A DNA stretch of 64,000 nt from Promethearchaeota archaeon (GTDB taxonomy: Archaea; Asgardarchaeota; Lokiarchaeia; Sigyniarchaeales; SOKP01), in contig JAEOUA010000012.1 of the NCBI GenBank assembly GCA_016839555.1, forward strand, positions 62,001 through 126,000, given 5' to 3'. A model generated the notes under the pieces. The model saw only the letters and a list, made by a program, of their open reading frames with translations. It was not told the DNA's origin and ran no database searches. The position numbers and the translations under genes are program-made. Shown piece after piece: positions 7,913 through 16,769 of this stretch. The stretch's first letter is position 1, and each line of letters starts with the position of its first letter.

Positions 7913-8630
7913 ATGAGAAACTTTTTAATTTGCGGACTCGACGAGGCAGGGAGATGGAAATCGATTTGCTTTGCACCCTAAAGGCCCCGTTTTAGGTCCA
8001 ATGATTTTATGTGGTGTATCTTTCACCAAAAATAAACTACACCATTTAGAAAAAATGGGAGTGAAAGATTCCAAAAAATTAGCCCCTAAAAAAAGAAAAG
8101 AATTAGCAAAATTAATTAAACAAGAGTGTAATTCATATAAAATTCTACAATTGTCCTCCCAAGAAATAGATGAGAGAGTGAGAAAGAAAATTTCCCTTAA
8201 TAGACTTGAAATTATCAAATTTGTTGAGATTTTAAATGAGCTTCAACCAGATATCATATATATCGATGCTGCTGATACAGATGAAAATAGATTTGGAAGA
8301 TCTATTAAAAATCAATTGAATTATATCCCGAAAAGAATTATTTCAAAACATAAAGCCGATGAACTTTTTCCGATTGTTGGAGCAGCTTCCATTATTGCAA
8401 AATGTCATCGCGATATGATTATAAATGAATTAAACAAATACTATATGAACCAAGGATCTATAAACATTGGCTCGGGTTATACATCTGATGAAAAAACAAT
8501 CAATTTTTTGAGATATTGGATAAGAACTTATAAAAAAGCACCTTCATGTGCCAGAAATACCTGGGCAACAATTCGGAAAATCCTTGAGGAGGAATTATAT
8601 AATAAAAAAATTACACAATTTTTTAAATAG
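7913..8630 (+). CDS. rnhB: Ribonuclease HII, interrupted by a 28-nt intron-like insertion
   Basis: Cuts RNA in RNA-DNA hybrids. Translation from ATG 7913 gives MRNFLICGLDEAGR and then leaves frame. The rest of the enzyme resumes in another frame with GPVLGPMILCGV. Removing 7954-7981 joins the two as DEAGRGPVLGPM, exactly the RNase HII signature, giving a 229-residue protein. The later motifs are intact: DSKKL, YIDAADTDEN (catalytic Asp), KADELFPIVGAASIIAKCHRD, and the C-terminal PSCARNTWAT. Without exon 1 a TTG start at 7971 would lack the first catalytic Asp and Glu. The 3' end overlaps fibrillarin (opposite strand) by 8 bp. Splicing is inferred; a frameshift mutation or assembly error is the alternative. 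Confidence 0.85.
7954..7981 (+). other. Putative 28-nt bulge-helix-bulge mRNA intron in rnhB
   Basis: Central 4-bp helix AGGG (7948-7951) with CCCT (7976-7979). The flanking 3-nt bulges are AGA (7952-7954) and AAA (7980-7982). Cutting after the second base of each bulge, as the archaeal splicing endonuclease does, removes exactly these 28 nt and restores the conserved frame. Inner helix TGGAAA/TTTGCA has one G-G mismatch and a 9-nt loop. Outer helix CGAGGC/GCCCCG has one A-C mismatch and an extra unpaired G. So the core is canonical and the helices are imperfect. Confidence 0.6.
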
Positions 8631-9321
8631 GTTTTTTTCTCCCAATCAAAACTAAATGATTTTCGGCATACTGATGAATATTGATACTTTCTAATATATC
8701 TAAACCTCCTTTTTCTAAAGTTTTTTGCTCTTCTTTATAGACCTTCTTTGATTTAGACACAGAATCTATAGATTGAGATTTAATAGCTAGAATTAATATC
8801 CCTTTATCTTGTAGATAATATTTACAATTTTTAACTGCAATTTCTGCTTGATTGGGTTGAGCTATATCTTGATATATAAGGTCGATTTCTGTAAATATAT
8901 TCTTAGCATATTCAATTGGATGGCGAGCGTCTCCCAATATTGGAATTACATTTTTTCTTTCTGCTGTATTTTGAATGAGTTGTCTCATGCTTCTTTCAGC
9001 AAATTCAACGGCATAAATAACTCCATTTTCTAAAATATCAGAAAAATGAGATACCGTTGTCCCTGATGCTGCCCCAAGATATAGACAATTTTTCCCCTGT
9101 TTAAGGAAATTAGTTTTGGGCTGATTTATTAAAATAGCAGCAAGCTTACTTTGATATGGATTCCATTCTCGATATTCCTTTCCATTCCTTTTTATTAATT
9201 TTTCTCCATAAACCTGTTTACCAGGGACTAAATTTTTAGTATATAATTTTGGATTTTCAAAAGATCCGGATATAAATACATTATCTATTTTGGGGTGATT
9301 TCGAATATTTAATTTGCTCAT
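8623..9321 (-). CDS. flpA: Fibrillarin-like rRNA/tRNA 2'-O-methyltransferase
   Basis: Catalytic subunit of the box C/D ribonucleoprotein; it transfers methyl from AdoMet to ribose 2'-OH at sites chosen by guide RNAs. 232 residues. Archaeal fibrillarin motifs are in order: KLYTKNLVPGKQVYGEKL, EWNPYQSKLAAIL, the AdoMet-binding LYLGAASGTTVSHFSDI (about 80-96), IYAVEFAERSMRQL, ILGDARHP, the catalytic-region DLIYQDIAQPNQAEI and LAIKSQSID. It lies 32 bp downstream of nop5 on the same strand, the usual archaeal nop5-flpA pair, so one transcript is likely. Confidence 0.97.
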   Translation of the reverse strand: MSKLNIRNHPKIDNVFISGSFENPKLYTKNLVPGKQVYGEKLIKRNGKEYREWNPYQSKLAAILINQPKTNFLKQGKNCLYLGAASGTTVSHFSDILENGVIYAVEFAERSMRQLIQNTAERKNVIPILGDARHPIEYAKNIFTEIDLIYQDIAQPNQAEIAVKNCKYYLQDKGILILAIKSQSIDSVSKSKKVYKEEQKTLEKGGLDILESINIHQYAENHLVLIGRKKPI

Positions 9322-9353
9322 ATCTAAAAATCACTTCTACCATTTTTTATATT

Positions 9354-10511
9354 CTATTTAGGAGGATGTGGATATTTTTCTTTAATTTGATTTATTTTTT
9401 CTTTAATTTCTTCGGCATAGGTATCACCAAAAAAATCACCAGAAAAATAGTCTAATTTTGCGGCAAGTCCTAATTTTCCCGCAATTAATCTTGCGATATT
9501 ACCCCGAATCCAAGGCGGATTTCCTCTAATTTGTTGCCATTGAAAGATTAAACCATGTTTAGGTAATTTATTACCCGCTCTGAGATAACGATATAATGCA
9601 GTCTCCGCACCTAATAATTGTATCCGGGAAGATGGCATAAAAGCTAATCTGCGTAGACTTCCGGCATGAGAAATTAACTTCGCTCCTACTAAGGCTCCTA
9701 CAATTGCTCGAATATTTGGTGCTGTTTTTTGCATTAACTCATCTAAATGCGATTCTAAGGCTTCCCTATAGTTTTCTAATGATAAGATCTGATCAGCAAA
9801 TTTTTTTACCATTTCTAAATCTATATCTGCTCCCATTGATTTTGATGCTAATTTAAGTATTGTTTTTACTTCTTTTTGACTTAAAGAAAATTTTGATTCT
9901 AGGATTTCTTTTGTATAATTTTTTCTGTTTCCTATTTCAGATATAAATTTTGCCAATAAGACATCATCCTCAACAAATTTATCTGTCAACTCTGGGAAAT
10001 GAAGTCCATACCATTCCTTAATTTTATTGGAAAATTTGCTTATAGTTGGTTTGATGAATTCTAAAGTTTCAATGGTTTGAATGATTTGAATATCTTTTTT
10101 CTCGCCTGCTTGCTTAATCTTTTTTCTTATTAATTTTTCATTGATAATTTTATACTTTTTTAATAAATCTTCTTGATCAATATTGATTCCTATGTTTTTT
10201 AATTTCTCTTCTAAATTAAACCGAAAATTTTGAAATTCTAAGGAATAAGGATCAAATTCTGTTTCAAATTGAAGAAGAACGGAAGTTAATGAATACAATT
10301 CTTCATTATCAAATATGAATAAGGAAAAGCCTGAATTCTTTAACTCCGTTAATAAACTCGTATATTCTTCCCCTAACTCTCCTTCTTCTAATTTAGAGTA
10401 AAAATCAATAATTTTTTGTTCTTTTCCTTCAAAATCTCTATAATTTAAAAAATTTCCGGTTGCATCAATAGTATATATGCCTATTAATGTATCAATAATA
10501 AAAGATTTCAT
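9354..10511 (-). CDS. nop5: Nop5 (Nop56/58) scaffold of box C/D RNP
   Basis: 385 residues. The N-terminal half (1-130) is the fibrillarin-binding domain, the middle is coiled coil (about 130-260, with the hallmark HFPEL and a long helix pair), and the C-terminal Nop domain carries the signature TAPNIRAIVGALVGAKLI, then AGSLRRLAFMPSSRIQLLGAE and the RGNPPWIRGNIARLIAGKL stretch that contacts L7Ae and guide RNA. It lacks the long Lys-rich tail of eukaryotic homologues, as is normal for archaea. It is directly upstream of flpA. Its presence predicts C/D guide RNAs in this genome; I did not identify any with confidence in this window. Confidence 0.96.
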   Translation of the reverse strand: MKSFIIDTLIGIYTIDATGNFLNYRDFEGKEQKIIDFYSKLEEGELGEEYTSLLTELKNSGFSLFIFDNEELYSLTSVLLQFETEFDPYSLEFQNFRFNLEEKLKNIGINIDQEDLLKKYKIINEKLIRKKIKQAGEKKDIQIIQTIETLEFIKPTISKFSNKIKEWYGLHFPELTDKFVEDDVLLAKFISEIGNRKNYTKEILESKFSLSQKEVKTILKLASKSMGADIDLEMVKKFADQILSLENYREALESHLDELMQKTAPNIRAIVGALVGAKLISHAGSLRRLAFMPSSRIQLLGAETALYRYLRAGNKLPKHGLIFQWQQIRGNPPWIRGNIARLIAGKLGLAAKLDYFSGDFFGDTYAEEIKEKINQIKEKYPHPPK

Positions 10512-10614
10512 ACTATTTTGAATAAATTTATTTCAAATTAAATATAAGTAAAATAATTAAAATAATTTAAATATGTTTAATATTTGAAAATTAAAGATAA
10601 TTTAAAAATAAACA

Positions 10615-11538
10615 ATGCTCAATGTAAAGATATCTAATTTAAATCTGAAATCACCACTAATTTTAGCCTCTGGTGTTCTTGGGGTATCATTTCATACAAT
10701 GGAACGAGTAATTAATGCGGGTGCGGGAGCCGTCACTACTAAATCTATTGGTCCTAAGCCTCGAAAAGGATATAAAAATCCCTCAGTTATAGAATTATAT
10801 TCTGGAACTTTTCTTAATTCCGTTGGATTAGCAAATCCCGGTGTAGATCAATTTTGTAAAGAACTTAAGAAATTACATAAAAGTAAATTCCCTTTAATCG
10901 CAAGCATTTTTGGTGATATAGAAGAAACCTATTGTAAAATTGCAATTAAAATGGAAGAGATAGGATGTGCTGCAGTTGAATTAAATATTTCATGCCCTCA
11001 TGCAGAAGTCTCATCAATTGGAATAAGTTCTGATCTAACCTACTCCCTTGTAAAAAAAATAAAAAGCGAGATTTCCATACCTATTTTTGTTAAGTTAAAT
11101 CCCAATGTTACTGATATCATTGAAATCGCTCTCGCAGCAGAGAAAGCAGGAGCGGATGCGGTTGTAGCAATCAATACTGTTGCAGCGATGGTAATCGATA
11201 TAAATACAAAAAGACCTATTCTTTCTCATGGAAGCGGGGGGCTTTCTGGTAAAGCTATTCATCCAATAGCAATTAAAAAAGTGTATGATCTTTATGAAGC
11301 CCTGAAAATACCTATAATTGGATGTGGGGGGGTTTTTGACTATAAAGATGTTATTGAATTCTTTTTAGCTGGAGCTTCATCAGTACAAATTGGTACTGCT
11401 TTATATCAAGGTATAGAAATAATTACAAAAATAAAAAATGATTTAGAAACTTATTTACGGGGTAATGATTATCATTCTATAATGGATATAAAGGGTCTTG
11501 CGCATGAATATAAAACTCAAGAGGTGCCAGATTATTGA
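10615..11538 (+). CDS. pyrD: Dihydroorotate dehydrogenase, class 1B catalytic subunit
   Basis: Oxidises dihydroorotate to orotate in pyrimidine synthesis. 307 residues, a TIM barrel with FMN. Motifs: SPLILASGVLG, GAGAVTTKSIGPKPRKGYKNPS, the substrate/active-loop region AAVELNISCPHAEVSSIG (with the class 1 catalytic Cys), PIFVKLNPNVTDI, AINTVAAMVID, SGGLSGKAIHPIA and the FMN phosphate site GCGGVFDYKD ... GASSVQIGTALY. The next gene overlaps by 4 nt and encodes the electron-transfer subunit, so the enzyme is the NAD-linked 1B heterotetramer. Confidence 0.96.
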   Translation: MLNVKISNLNLKSPLILASGVLGVSFHTMERVINAGAGAVTTKSIGPKPRKGYKNPSVIELYSGTFLNSVGLANPGVDQFCKELKKLHKSKFPLIASIFGDIEETYCKIAIKMEEIGCAAVELNISCPHAEVSSIGISSDLTYSLVKKIKSEISIPIFVKLNPNVTDIIEIALAAEKAGADAVVAINTVAAMVIDINTKRPILSHGSGGLSGKAIHPIAIKKVYDLYEALKIPIIGCGGVFDYKDVIEFFLAGASSVQIGTALYQGIEIITKIKNDLETYLRGNDYHSIMDIKGLAHEYKTQEVPDY

Positions 11539-12377
11539 ATGATTATCAAATAAACACTGTAAAAATAGAAAATATTGAAGAAGAATGTAAAGATATTAAA
11601 AGTTTTACCTTTAATATATCAAGATCAAATATAGATAATGTAAGACCTTTACCTGGTCAATTTATTATGGTATGGGTTCCTGGAGTAGATGAGGTACCTA
11701 TGTCATTATCTAATGCAGATTCAAATGGCAATTGGACGATTACGGTTAAAAAAATTGGTGATTGTACTGAAGCATTGCATAATCTTAATGTGGGTGATTA
11801 TATTGGAATAAGAGGCCCCTTCGGAAACTCATTTATATTTCCAAAAGACACCTCACGGTTAATATTTCTGGTCGGAGGAGGTATTGGAATGGCACCTCTT
11901 AAATTCCTCGCTAAAGAAATATCTAAAAAGAAAATGAAATTTATTCTTATTGAAGGTGCGAACTATGATAAAGAAATATTATATATCGATGAATTTCAGA
12001 CGTTTTCCAAGGATATCTCTAAAATTTTTTATTGTACGGATGATGGAAGTTTTGGTACTGAAGGATTTGCTTCAAAAGTATTTCAAGAGGAGTTAAAAAA
12101 TTATTCAAAAAACCAGCTTTCTAATGCTCTTGCTTATACATGTGGTCCTGAAAAAATGATGTTTGAAGTATTTAAGATATGTGAAGAATATTCCATAATA
12201 TTAGAAGCAAGTCTAGAGAGAATGATGAGGTGTGGATGTGGTTTATGTGGGTTATGTGCAATTGATGACTTATTAGTTTGTAAAGATGGACCAATTTTTA
12301 ATTCCAAAATTCTGAGAAATCTTGATGATTTTGGCAAATATAAAAGAAATTTTTCAGGGAAAAAAATCAAAATCTGA
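11535..12377 (+). CDS. pyrK: Dihydroorotate dehydrogenase electron-transfer subunit (PyrK)
   Basis: Carries electrons from PyrD to NAD+ through FAD and a [2Fe-2S] cluster. 280 residues. FAD-binding barrel with RPLPGQFIMVWVPG and DEVPMSLSN (the R-x-Y-S equivalent), NAD domain with FLVGGGIGMAPLKFLAKE, and the C-terminal cluster region MRCGCGLCGLCAIDDLLVC giving four or more Cys. The start is TTG at 11535, overlapping the pyrD stop (TTGA), which indicates translational coupling. Related flavoproteins (sulfide dehydrogenase B) share the fold, but the pyrD partner decides the call. Confidence 0.93.
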   Translation: MNDYQINTVKIENIEEECKDIKSFTFNISRSNIDNVRPLPGQFIMVWVPGVDEVPMSLSNADSNGNWTITVKKIGDCTEALHNLNVGDYIGIRGPFGNSFIFPKDTSRLIFLVGGGIGMAPLKFLAKEISKKKMKFILIEGANYDKEILYIDEFQTFSKDISKIFYCTDDGSFGTEGFASKVFQEELKNYSKNQLSNALAYTCGPEKMMFEVFKICEEYSIILEASLERMMRCGCGLCGLCAIDDLLVCKDGPIFNSKILRNLDDFGKYKRNFSGKKIKI

Positions 12378-12523
12378 GTTTTATTTTCAATAGAATCCAA
12401 ACACAGTTTAACCATTAATTTTTAGTGATTTAGGAAGGATTTTATCAGAAATTACCATAAACTATTTGTTCTATAATTCTATTTTTTTCATGTATTCGAA
12501 TCTATAAAAATCAAATCGGTTTT

Positions 12524-14146
12524 ATGAATCATCAAGTTGAAAAAATAGCTCAAGAAACAATCAATTACTTACTTCTTCATCCAAATATTAAACGTTCTAA
12601 AATTACTAATCTGAAAGGTAGATTTGCGAAGCAATTCAACTTCAATAAAGTCATCAAGAACGCAACTATTTTAGAATATGCTGATACAATTGATTTAACA
12701 GAGAAAGAAAGAAAACTTATTAATAAAAAATTACGGAGAAGAACCACTAGGAGTATCTCTGGAGTATCCGTAATTGCAATAATGACTAAACCCCTTGAGT
12801 GTCCAGGAACTTGTATTTATTGCCCTGGTCAAAATTCTCAACCAGGTGAAAAAGTGGCACAATCCTATACGGGAAGAGAACCTGCCGCAATGAGATCTAT
12901 ACATTATAATTATGATCCCTATAGGCAGGTACAAAGTAGGATCAGAGATTTGGAAGCAATTGGTCATAAAGTTGACAAGATTGAATTAATTATAATGGGA
13001 GGTACATTTCTTTCTGCTAATGTGACTTATCAGAAAAAATTTATTAAAGGTGCCTTAGAAGCAATAATAAATAAAAGAATGAATACTCTGAAAGAGGCGA
13101 AAAAAGCAGCCGAAGCTTCTAAGCGAAGAGTAATCGGTTTAACCATAGAAACAAGACCTGATTATTGTAAAGAAAAACATGTAGATTTGATGTTAGAATA
13201 TGGCACCACCCGAGTTGAGATCGGGGTTCAGACTATTTATGATGAGATATATAAATTAGTAAAAAGGGGGCATGATACGAGAGATAGTAAAGAAGCAATT
13301 CGAATTGCAAAAGACGCGGGATTAAAAGTCAATGCTCATATAATGCCAAATTTACCAGGCTCTAGTTATCAAAAAGATCTTAAATTGTTCGAACATTTAT
13401 TTTCAAATCCTAACTATCGACCAGATATGCTAAAGATATATCCTTGTTTAGTTATCAAAGGAACGGAATTATATAATTGGTGGCAAACAGGAAAATATAA
13501 ACCATATCCTTTAGAAACATTAATCGATTTAATTGCTAGAGCAAAACAAAACTTTCCACCCTATGTAAGAGTTCAGAGAATAATGCGTGATATTCCTGCT
13601 CCATTAATAGAAGCCGGTTGTAAAAAAAGCAATTTAAGGCAACTTGTGAACAATCGCTTAAATGAATTAAATATGGAATGTAATTGCATTCGTTGTAGAG
13701 AATATGGTATAAAAAAGAGAGATGAAACTTCAGAAATCAATATGCTACAAAATGTTCAATTAAATCGTTTGGATTACGAGGCTTCTAAAGGAAAAGAGAT
13801 ATTTTTATCTTACGAAAATAATGAGGAAAATTACTTAGTGGGTTATTTAAGGTTGCGTAAACCTTCGCCTCTAGCACATAGACCTGAACTAAATGATGGA
13901 AGAACTTTAATTGTAAGAGAAATAAAAGTTGTGGGGGAACTTGTCCCAAAAAAATCAAAACCTTACAAAAAAATTCAAGCCCAACATAGAGGTTTTGGAA
14001 CCTCCCTTTTAGAGGAAGCAGAACGTATATGTATAGTAGAATTTGATGCCAAAAAACTTTCTGTTATAAGTGGAATCGGAGTAAGAAAATGGTTTTATGA
14101 GATGGATTATAGACTTGACGGTCCTTACGTATCTAAATTTCTTTAA
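12524..14146 (+). CDS. elp3: Elp3, tRNA wobble-uridine modifying radical-SAM acetyltransferase
   Basis: 540 residues; starts the cm5U-type modification at U34 of tRNA. The N-terminal part binds tRNA; the radical-SAM cluster motif is CPGTCIYCPGQ (about residues 90-100, Elp3-type spacing), followed by YTGREPAAMRS, IIMGGTFLSAN, GLTIETRPDYC and RVEIGVQTIYDEI. The zinc-binding CNCIRCREYG lies before the C-terminal GNAT acetyl-CoA domain, whose core is QHRGFGTSLLEEAER with IRKWFYEM-like VRKWFYEMDYRLDGPYVSK at the end. Full length and intact. Archaea normally have Elp3 alone without Elp1/2, as here. Confidence 0.97.
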   Translation: MNHQVEKIAQETINYLLLHPNIKRSKITNLKGRFAKQFNFNKVIKNATILEYADTIDLTEKERKLINKKLRRRTTRSISGVSVIAIMTKPLECPGTCIYCPGQNSQPGEKVAQSYTGREPAAMRSIHYNYDPYRQVQSRIRDLEAIGHKVDKIELIIMGGTFLSANVTYQKKFIKGALEAIINKRMNTLKEAKKAAEASKRRVIGLTIETRPDYCKEKHVDLMLEYGTTRVEIGVQTIYDEIYKLVKRGHDTRDSKEAIRIAKDAGLKVNAHIMPNLPGSSYQKDLKLFEHLFSNPNYRPDMLKIYPCLVIKGTELYNWWQTGKYKPYPLETLIDLIARAKQNFPPYVRVQRIMRDIPAPLIEAGCKKSNLRQLVNNRLNELNMECNCIRCREYGIKKRDETSEINMLQNVQLNRLDYEASKGKEIFLSYENNEENYLVGYLRLRKPSPLAHRPELNDGRTLIVREIKVVGELVPKKSKPYKKIQAQHRGFGTSLLEEAERICIVEFDAKKLSVISGIGVRKWFYEMDYRLDGPYVSKFL

Positions 14147-14486
14147 TACACAAAACCATTTCTATAATATGTCTTTTTTAACTTCTTCCCTTAAAGTTAT
14201 GGTTGTAAGAAATGATTGAAAAAAATTTATCACTCATTCTATCTTATACAATAAAGAAATCTATTTCTCCTTTTTAAATATGAATATTAGATTTGTGTTA
14301 TTATTATTAGAAAATAAGCAGATAGAAGCTCTTAAATATAATAAAATAATTCGTTCATTTTTAATAATCTAAAAATTGAATCTTTTGATTTCTACTTTGG
14401 TTTATTTATGATAAAAAAAACCTTTAAAAATAAAAAAGATCAATACTCTTATCTAATATATATCTATATAATTAATATATCTAAAG
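14147..14486. other. Intergenic, 340 bp; promoter-like element only
   Basis: No gene or RNA recognised. CCTTTAAAAAT at 14421-14431 resembles a BRE/TATA element and lies about 56 nt before the next ATG, so it probably drives the paralogue pair at 14487 and 15589. Confidence 0.4.
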
Positions 14487-15560
14487 ATGACTAAACAAAA
14501 ATTCTTATCGAGGAAAAAAACAGCTCAGCAATCTATTTCTATACCTTCTTCACTTAGAGAAGAAATTATTCAATATGTTAAAAAAAATTATGAAAAACAT
14601 CCCGAAGATAAGAGATTTAGCAGTATATCGGCATTTTATACGACCGTTATGGAAAAGGCAATGAAATGTTTTGAAAAAGGAAAATCTTTAGAAGATTTTG
14701 AACAATTTGCGGATGGAGAAATGACAGGTTTTTATGACCAATTTTCATTTGATGCTCTTAAACCCCTCTATGAGATGATCACTGAAACTAATAGGTATAC
14801 CGAACTTGATTATGAGGATCCCTTAATGTTTTTCCTCAGAGGAAAGGAATTAATTGAAAAATTTATTAGAAAAAGGGATTTAAAACAGGTTGGAATTTTT
14901 CTTAAAAGAGCAGAAATCTATTTTGCACGAAATAAAATAGCATCTAAACTTAACTTTGAACCTTTATATATTAAGAAGAAGGAACATCCGGGAATTAGAG
15001 TAGAAGCATTTTGTATTTATGAAAATATTTGTTTTGAAAACTCAAAATTTTTTGCGGGAATCTTCGCAATGTTAGGAATGAAGGTTGTAGATTTTATTCA
15101 CTCCAAAAAAAATTCTTATTTCAGAATTGACGCGATTCCCACAGATTTATTTTTCAATAATAATTCGGCGAAAAGGGAACGTCTCAAATTACTTGATTAC
15201 AATATGTCCCTAATAACAAATTATAAAAGGGTAGTCCATGATAAAGACTTTTATTTATGGATGAAAATGGCTAAAGATAATGGGGTTTTTCTTGACTTTC
15301 ATAATGAATTTACTAAAAAAAAATGGATTGATTTAATTCAATTAGATATTAAAAAATCTTCACCTCCTGATCAGTTTCTTATTAGTTTATTAAAATTCTT
15401 TGAACGACTTCACTGGATTAATATTGTAAATGAAAAAGATTTGATCTTCAAATTTACTCTTCCAGTTCCTAATTATAAAACAAAAAAAAAAATCTTATTC
15501 AATTATTTGTCTAAATATTCGAAAATTCAAAAAATGGATGATAATTATCTTTTAGGTTAA
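14487..15560 (+). CDS. Unknown protein, first of a tandem paralogue pair, RHH-like N-terminus
   Basis: 357 residues, no family recognised. The N-terminus has a ribbon-helix-helix-like pattern: strand QQSISIP, helix SSLREEIIQYVKKN, then helix SISAFYTTVMEKAMKCF, preceded by a basic tail. The rest is an alpha-rich domain with conserved blocks shared with the next gene: FYDQFSFDALKPLYE, TNRYTELDYEDPLMFFL, MLGMKVVDFIHSKKNSYFRID and FYLWMKMAKDNGVF. The two genes are 28 bp apart, so they look like one operon born by tandem duplication. The function could be DNA binding plus a sensor domain; this is inference from the N-terminus only. Confidence 0.6.
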   Translation: MTKQKFLSRKKTAQQSISIPSSLREEIIQYVKKNYEKHPEDKRFSSISAFYTTVMEKAMKCFEKGKSLEDFEQFADGEMTGFYDQFSFDALKPLYEMITETNRYTELDYEDPLMFFLRGKELIEKFIRKRDLKQVGIFLKRAEIYFARNKIASKLNFEPLYIKKKEHPGIRVEAFCIYENICFENSKFFAGIFAMLGMKVVDFIHSKKNSYFRIDAIPTDLFFNNNSAKRERLKLLDYNMSLITNYKRVVHDKDFYLWMKMAKDNGVFLDFHNEFTKKKWIDLIQLDIKKSSPPDQFLISLLKFFERLHWINIVNEKDLIFKFTLPVPNYKTKKKILFNYLSKYSKIQKMDDNYLLG

Positions 15561-15588
15561 AATACATTATTAAAAAGGCGATTAAAAA

Positions 15589-16647
15589 ATGGTATCAAAT
15601 GACAAAAGAACTCAGCAATCTATTTCTATATCTCCCGCACTTAAAGAATGGATTACTAGATATATTAATGTAAATCATAAACAATTTCCCGATGATACCA
15701 AATATAAAACCATATCGGCATTTTATACTTATGTTATGGCAAAAACGATGAATTGTTTTAAGCAGAGAAAAACCCTCGATGATTTTGATCGATTTTTAAA
15801 TCAAGAATTTACCTCGTTTTATGATAAAATAACCTTTAGAGCAATTAAACCTTTTTATGAGAATATTATTAAAACTAATAGGTATACCAATCATGATTAT
15901 GATTCTGTATTAGATTTTTTTTTGAAATTTATAGAACACTTTAAGGAATACTTTCAAGCAAGGAATCTTAATGAAATAGAACTTTTTCTTAGAAATTTCA
16001 TGATTTATTTTGCAAAAAATAAAATTATCTCCGATCTGAAAATAGAAATAATAAAAAAGACTTCCTTAAGATCTCCCATTCTGTCTCTAGAAGCAATTTG
16101 TAATCATCCTAATATTTGCTATGAAAATACTAAGTTTATTATAGCTATTTTTAGTATGTTAGGGATTGAATTGGTGGATTTTATTTATTCTAAAAAGAAT
16201 CCCTATTTCAGAATTGATTTTATCCCCACAGAACTGTTTAAGATGGAGAAAATACCTGAAGAAGCACGATTAAAATTGTTTAAAAAAAATTTTTCATTAT
16301 TAACTAATCTTAAAAAGGTCATTAATGACAAAGATTATTATTTATGGATGAAAATGGCTAACGATAAAGGGATTTTTGTTAATTTTAGTAATGATTACAC
16401 CCTAAAGAAATGGATTAATTTAATTGAATCGGACATAAAAAAATTTTCAATTGAAGATAAATTTCTTCTTAATATGCTGAAATTCTTTGAAAAAATCCAT
16501 TGGATTAATATAGAAAACGAAAATGATCTTATTTTTGAAATTTGTTTTGCCAATCCCGAACATAATAAAAAAAGAGAATTATTACTTAATTATTTCTCAA
16601 AATATTCAAAAATTAAACAAATTGAACAAAAATATCAATTACTATAA
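15589..16647 (+). CDS. Unknown protein, second of the tandem paralogue pair
   Basis: 352 residues and alignable end to end with the preceding protein, differing mostly by substitutions: QQSISISPALKEWITRYINV, TISAFYTYVMAKTMNCF, MLGIELVDFIYSKKNPYFRID and YYLWMKMANDKGIFVNF. The best-kept blocks are the putative RHH strand-helix, the KKNxYFRIDxIPT segment and the YLWMKMA segment, which probably mark the functional core. A purine-rich GGCGAT precedes the ATG. The duplication is old enough that most surface positions have changed. Confidence 0.6.
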   Translation: MVSNDKRTQQSISISPALKEWITRYINVNHKQFPDDTKYKTISAFYTYVMAKTMNCFKQRKTLDDFDRFLNQEFTSFYDKITFRAIKPFYENIIKTNRYTNHDYDSVLDFFLKFIEHFKEYFQARNLNEIELFLRNFMIYFAKNKIISDLKIEIIKKTSLRSPILSLEAICNHPNICYENTKFIIAIFSMLGIELVDFIYSKKNPYFRIDFIPTELFKMEKIPEEARLKLFKKNFSLLTNLKKVINDKDYYLWMKMANDKGIFVNFSNDYTLKKWINLIESDIKKFSIEDKFLLNMLKFFEKIHWINIENENDLIFEICFANPEHNKKRELLLNYFSKYSKIKQIEQKYQLL

Positions 16648-16769
16648 AGGTTATCACTTTTAAAAATCTTTTTTTCCAAAAGAGATCATTCATTTTATAA
16701 AAAAACTTCAATTTTGAATGAATTCCTTTATAAGATAATTTTTTTGCTATAGTATGTTTATTTTAAATA

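Noticed and set aside
7971..8630. RNase HII starting at TTG 7971
   Set aside because: It would lose the catalytic DEAGR motif, which lies just upstream in another frame; the spliced model from 7913 explains both halves.
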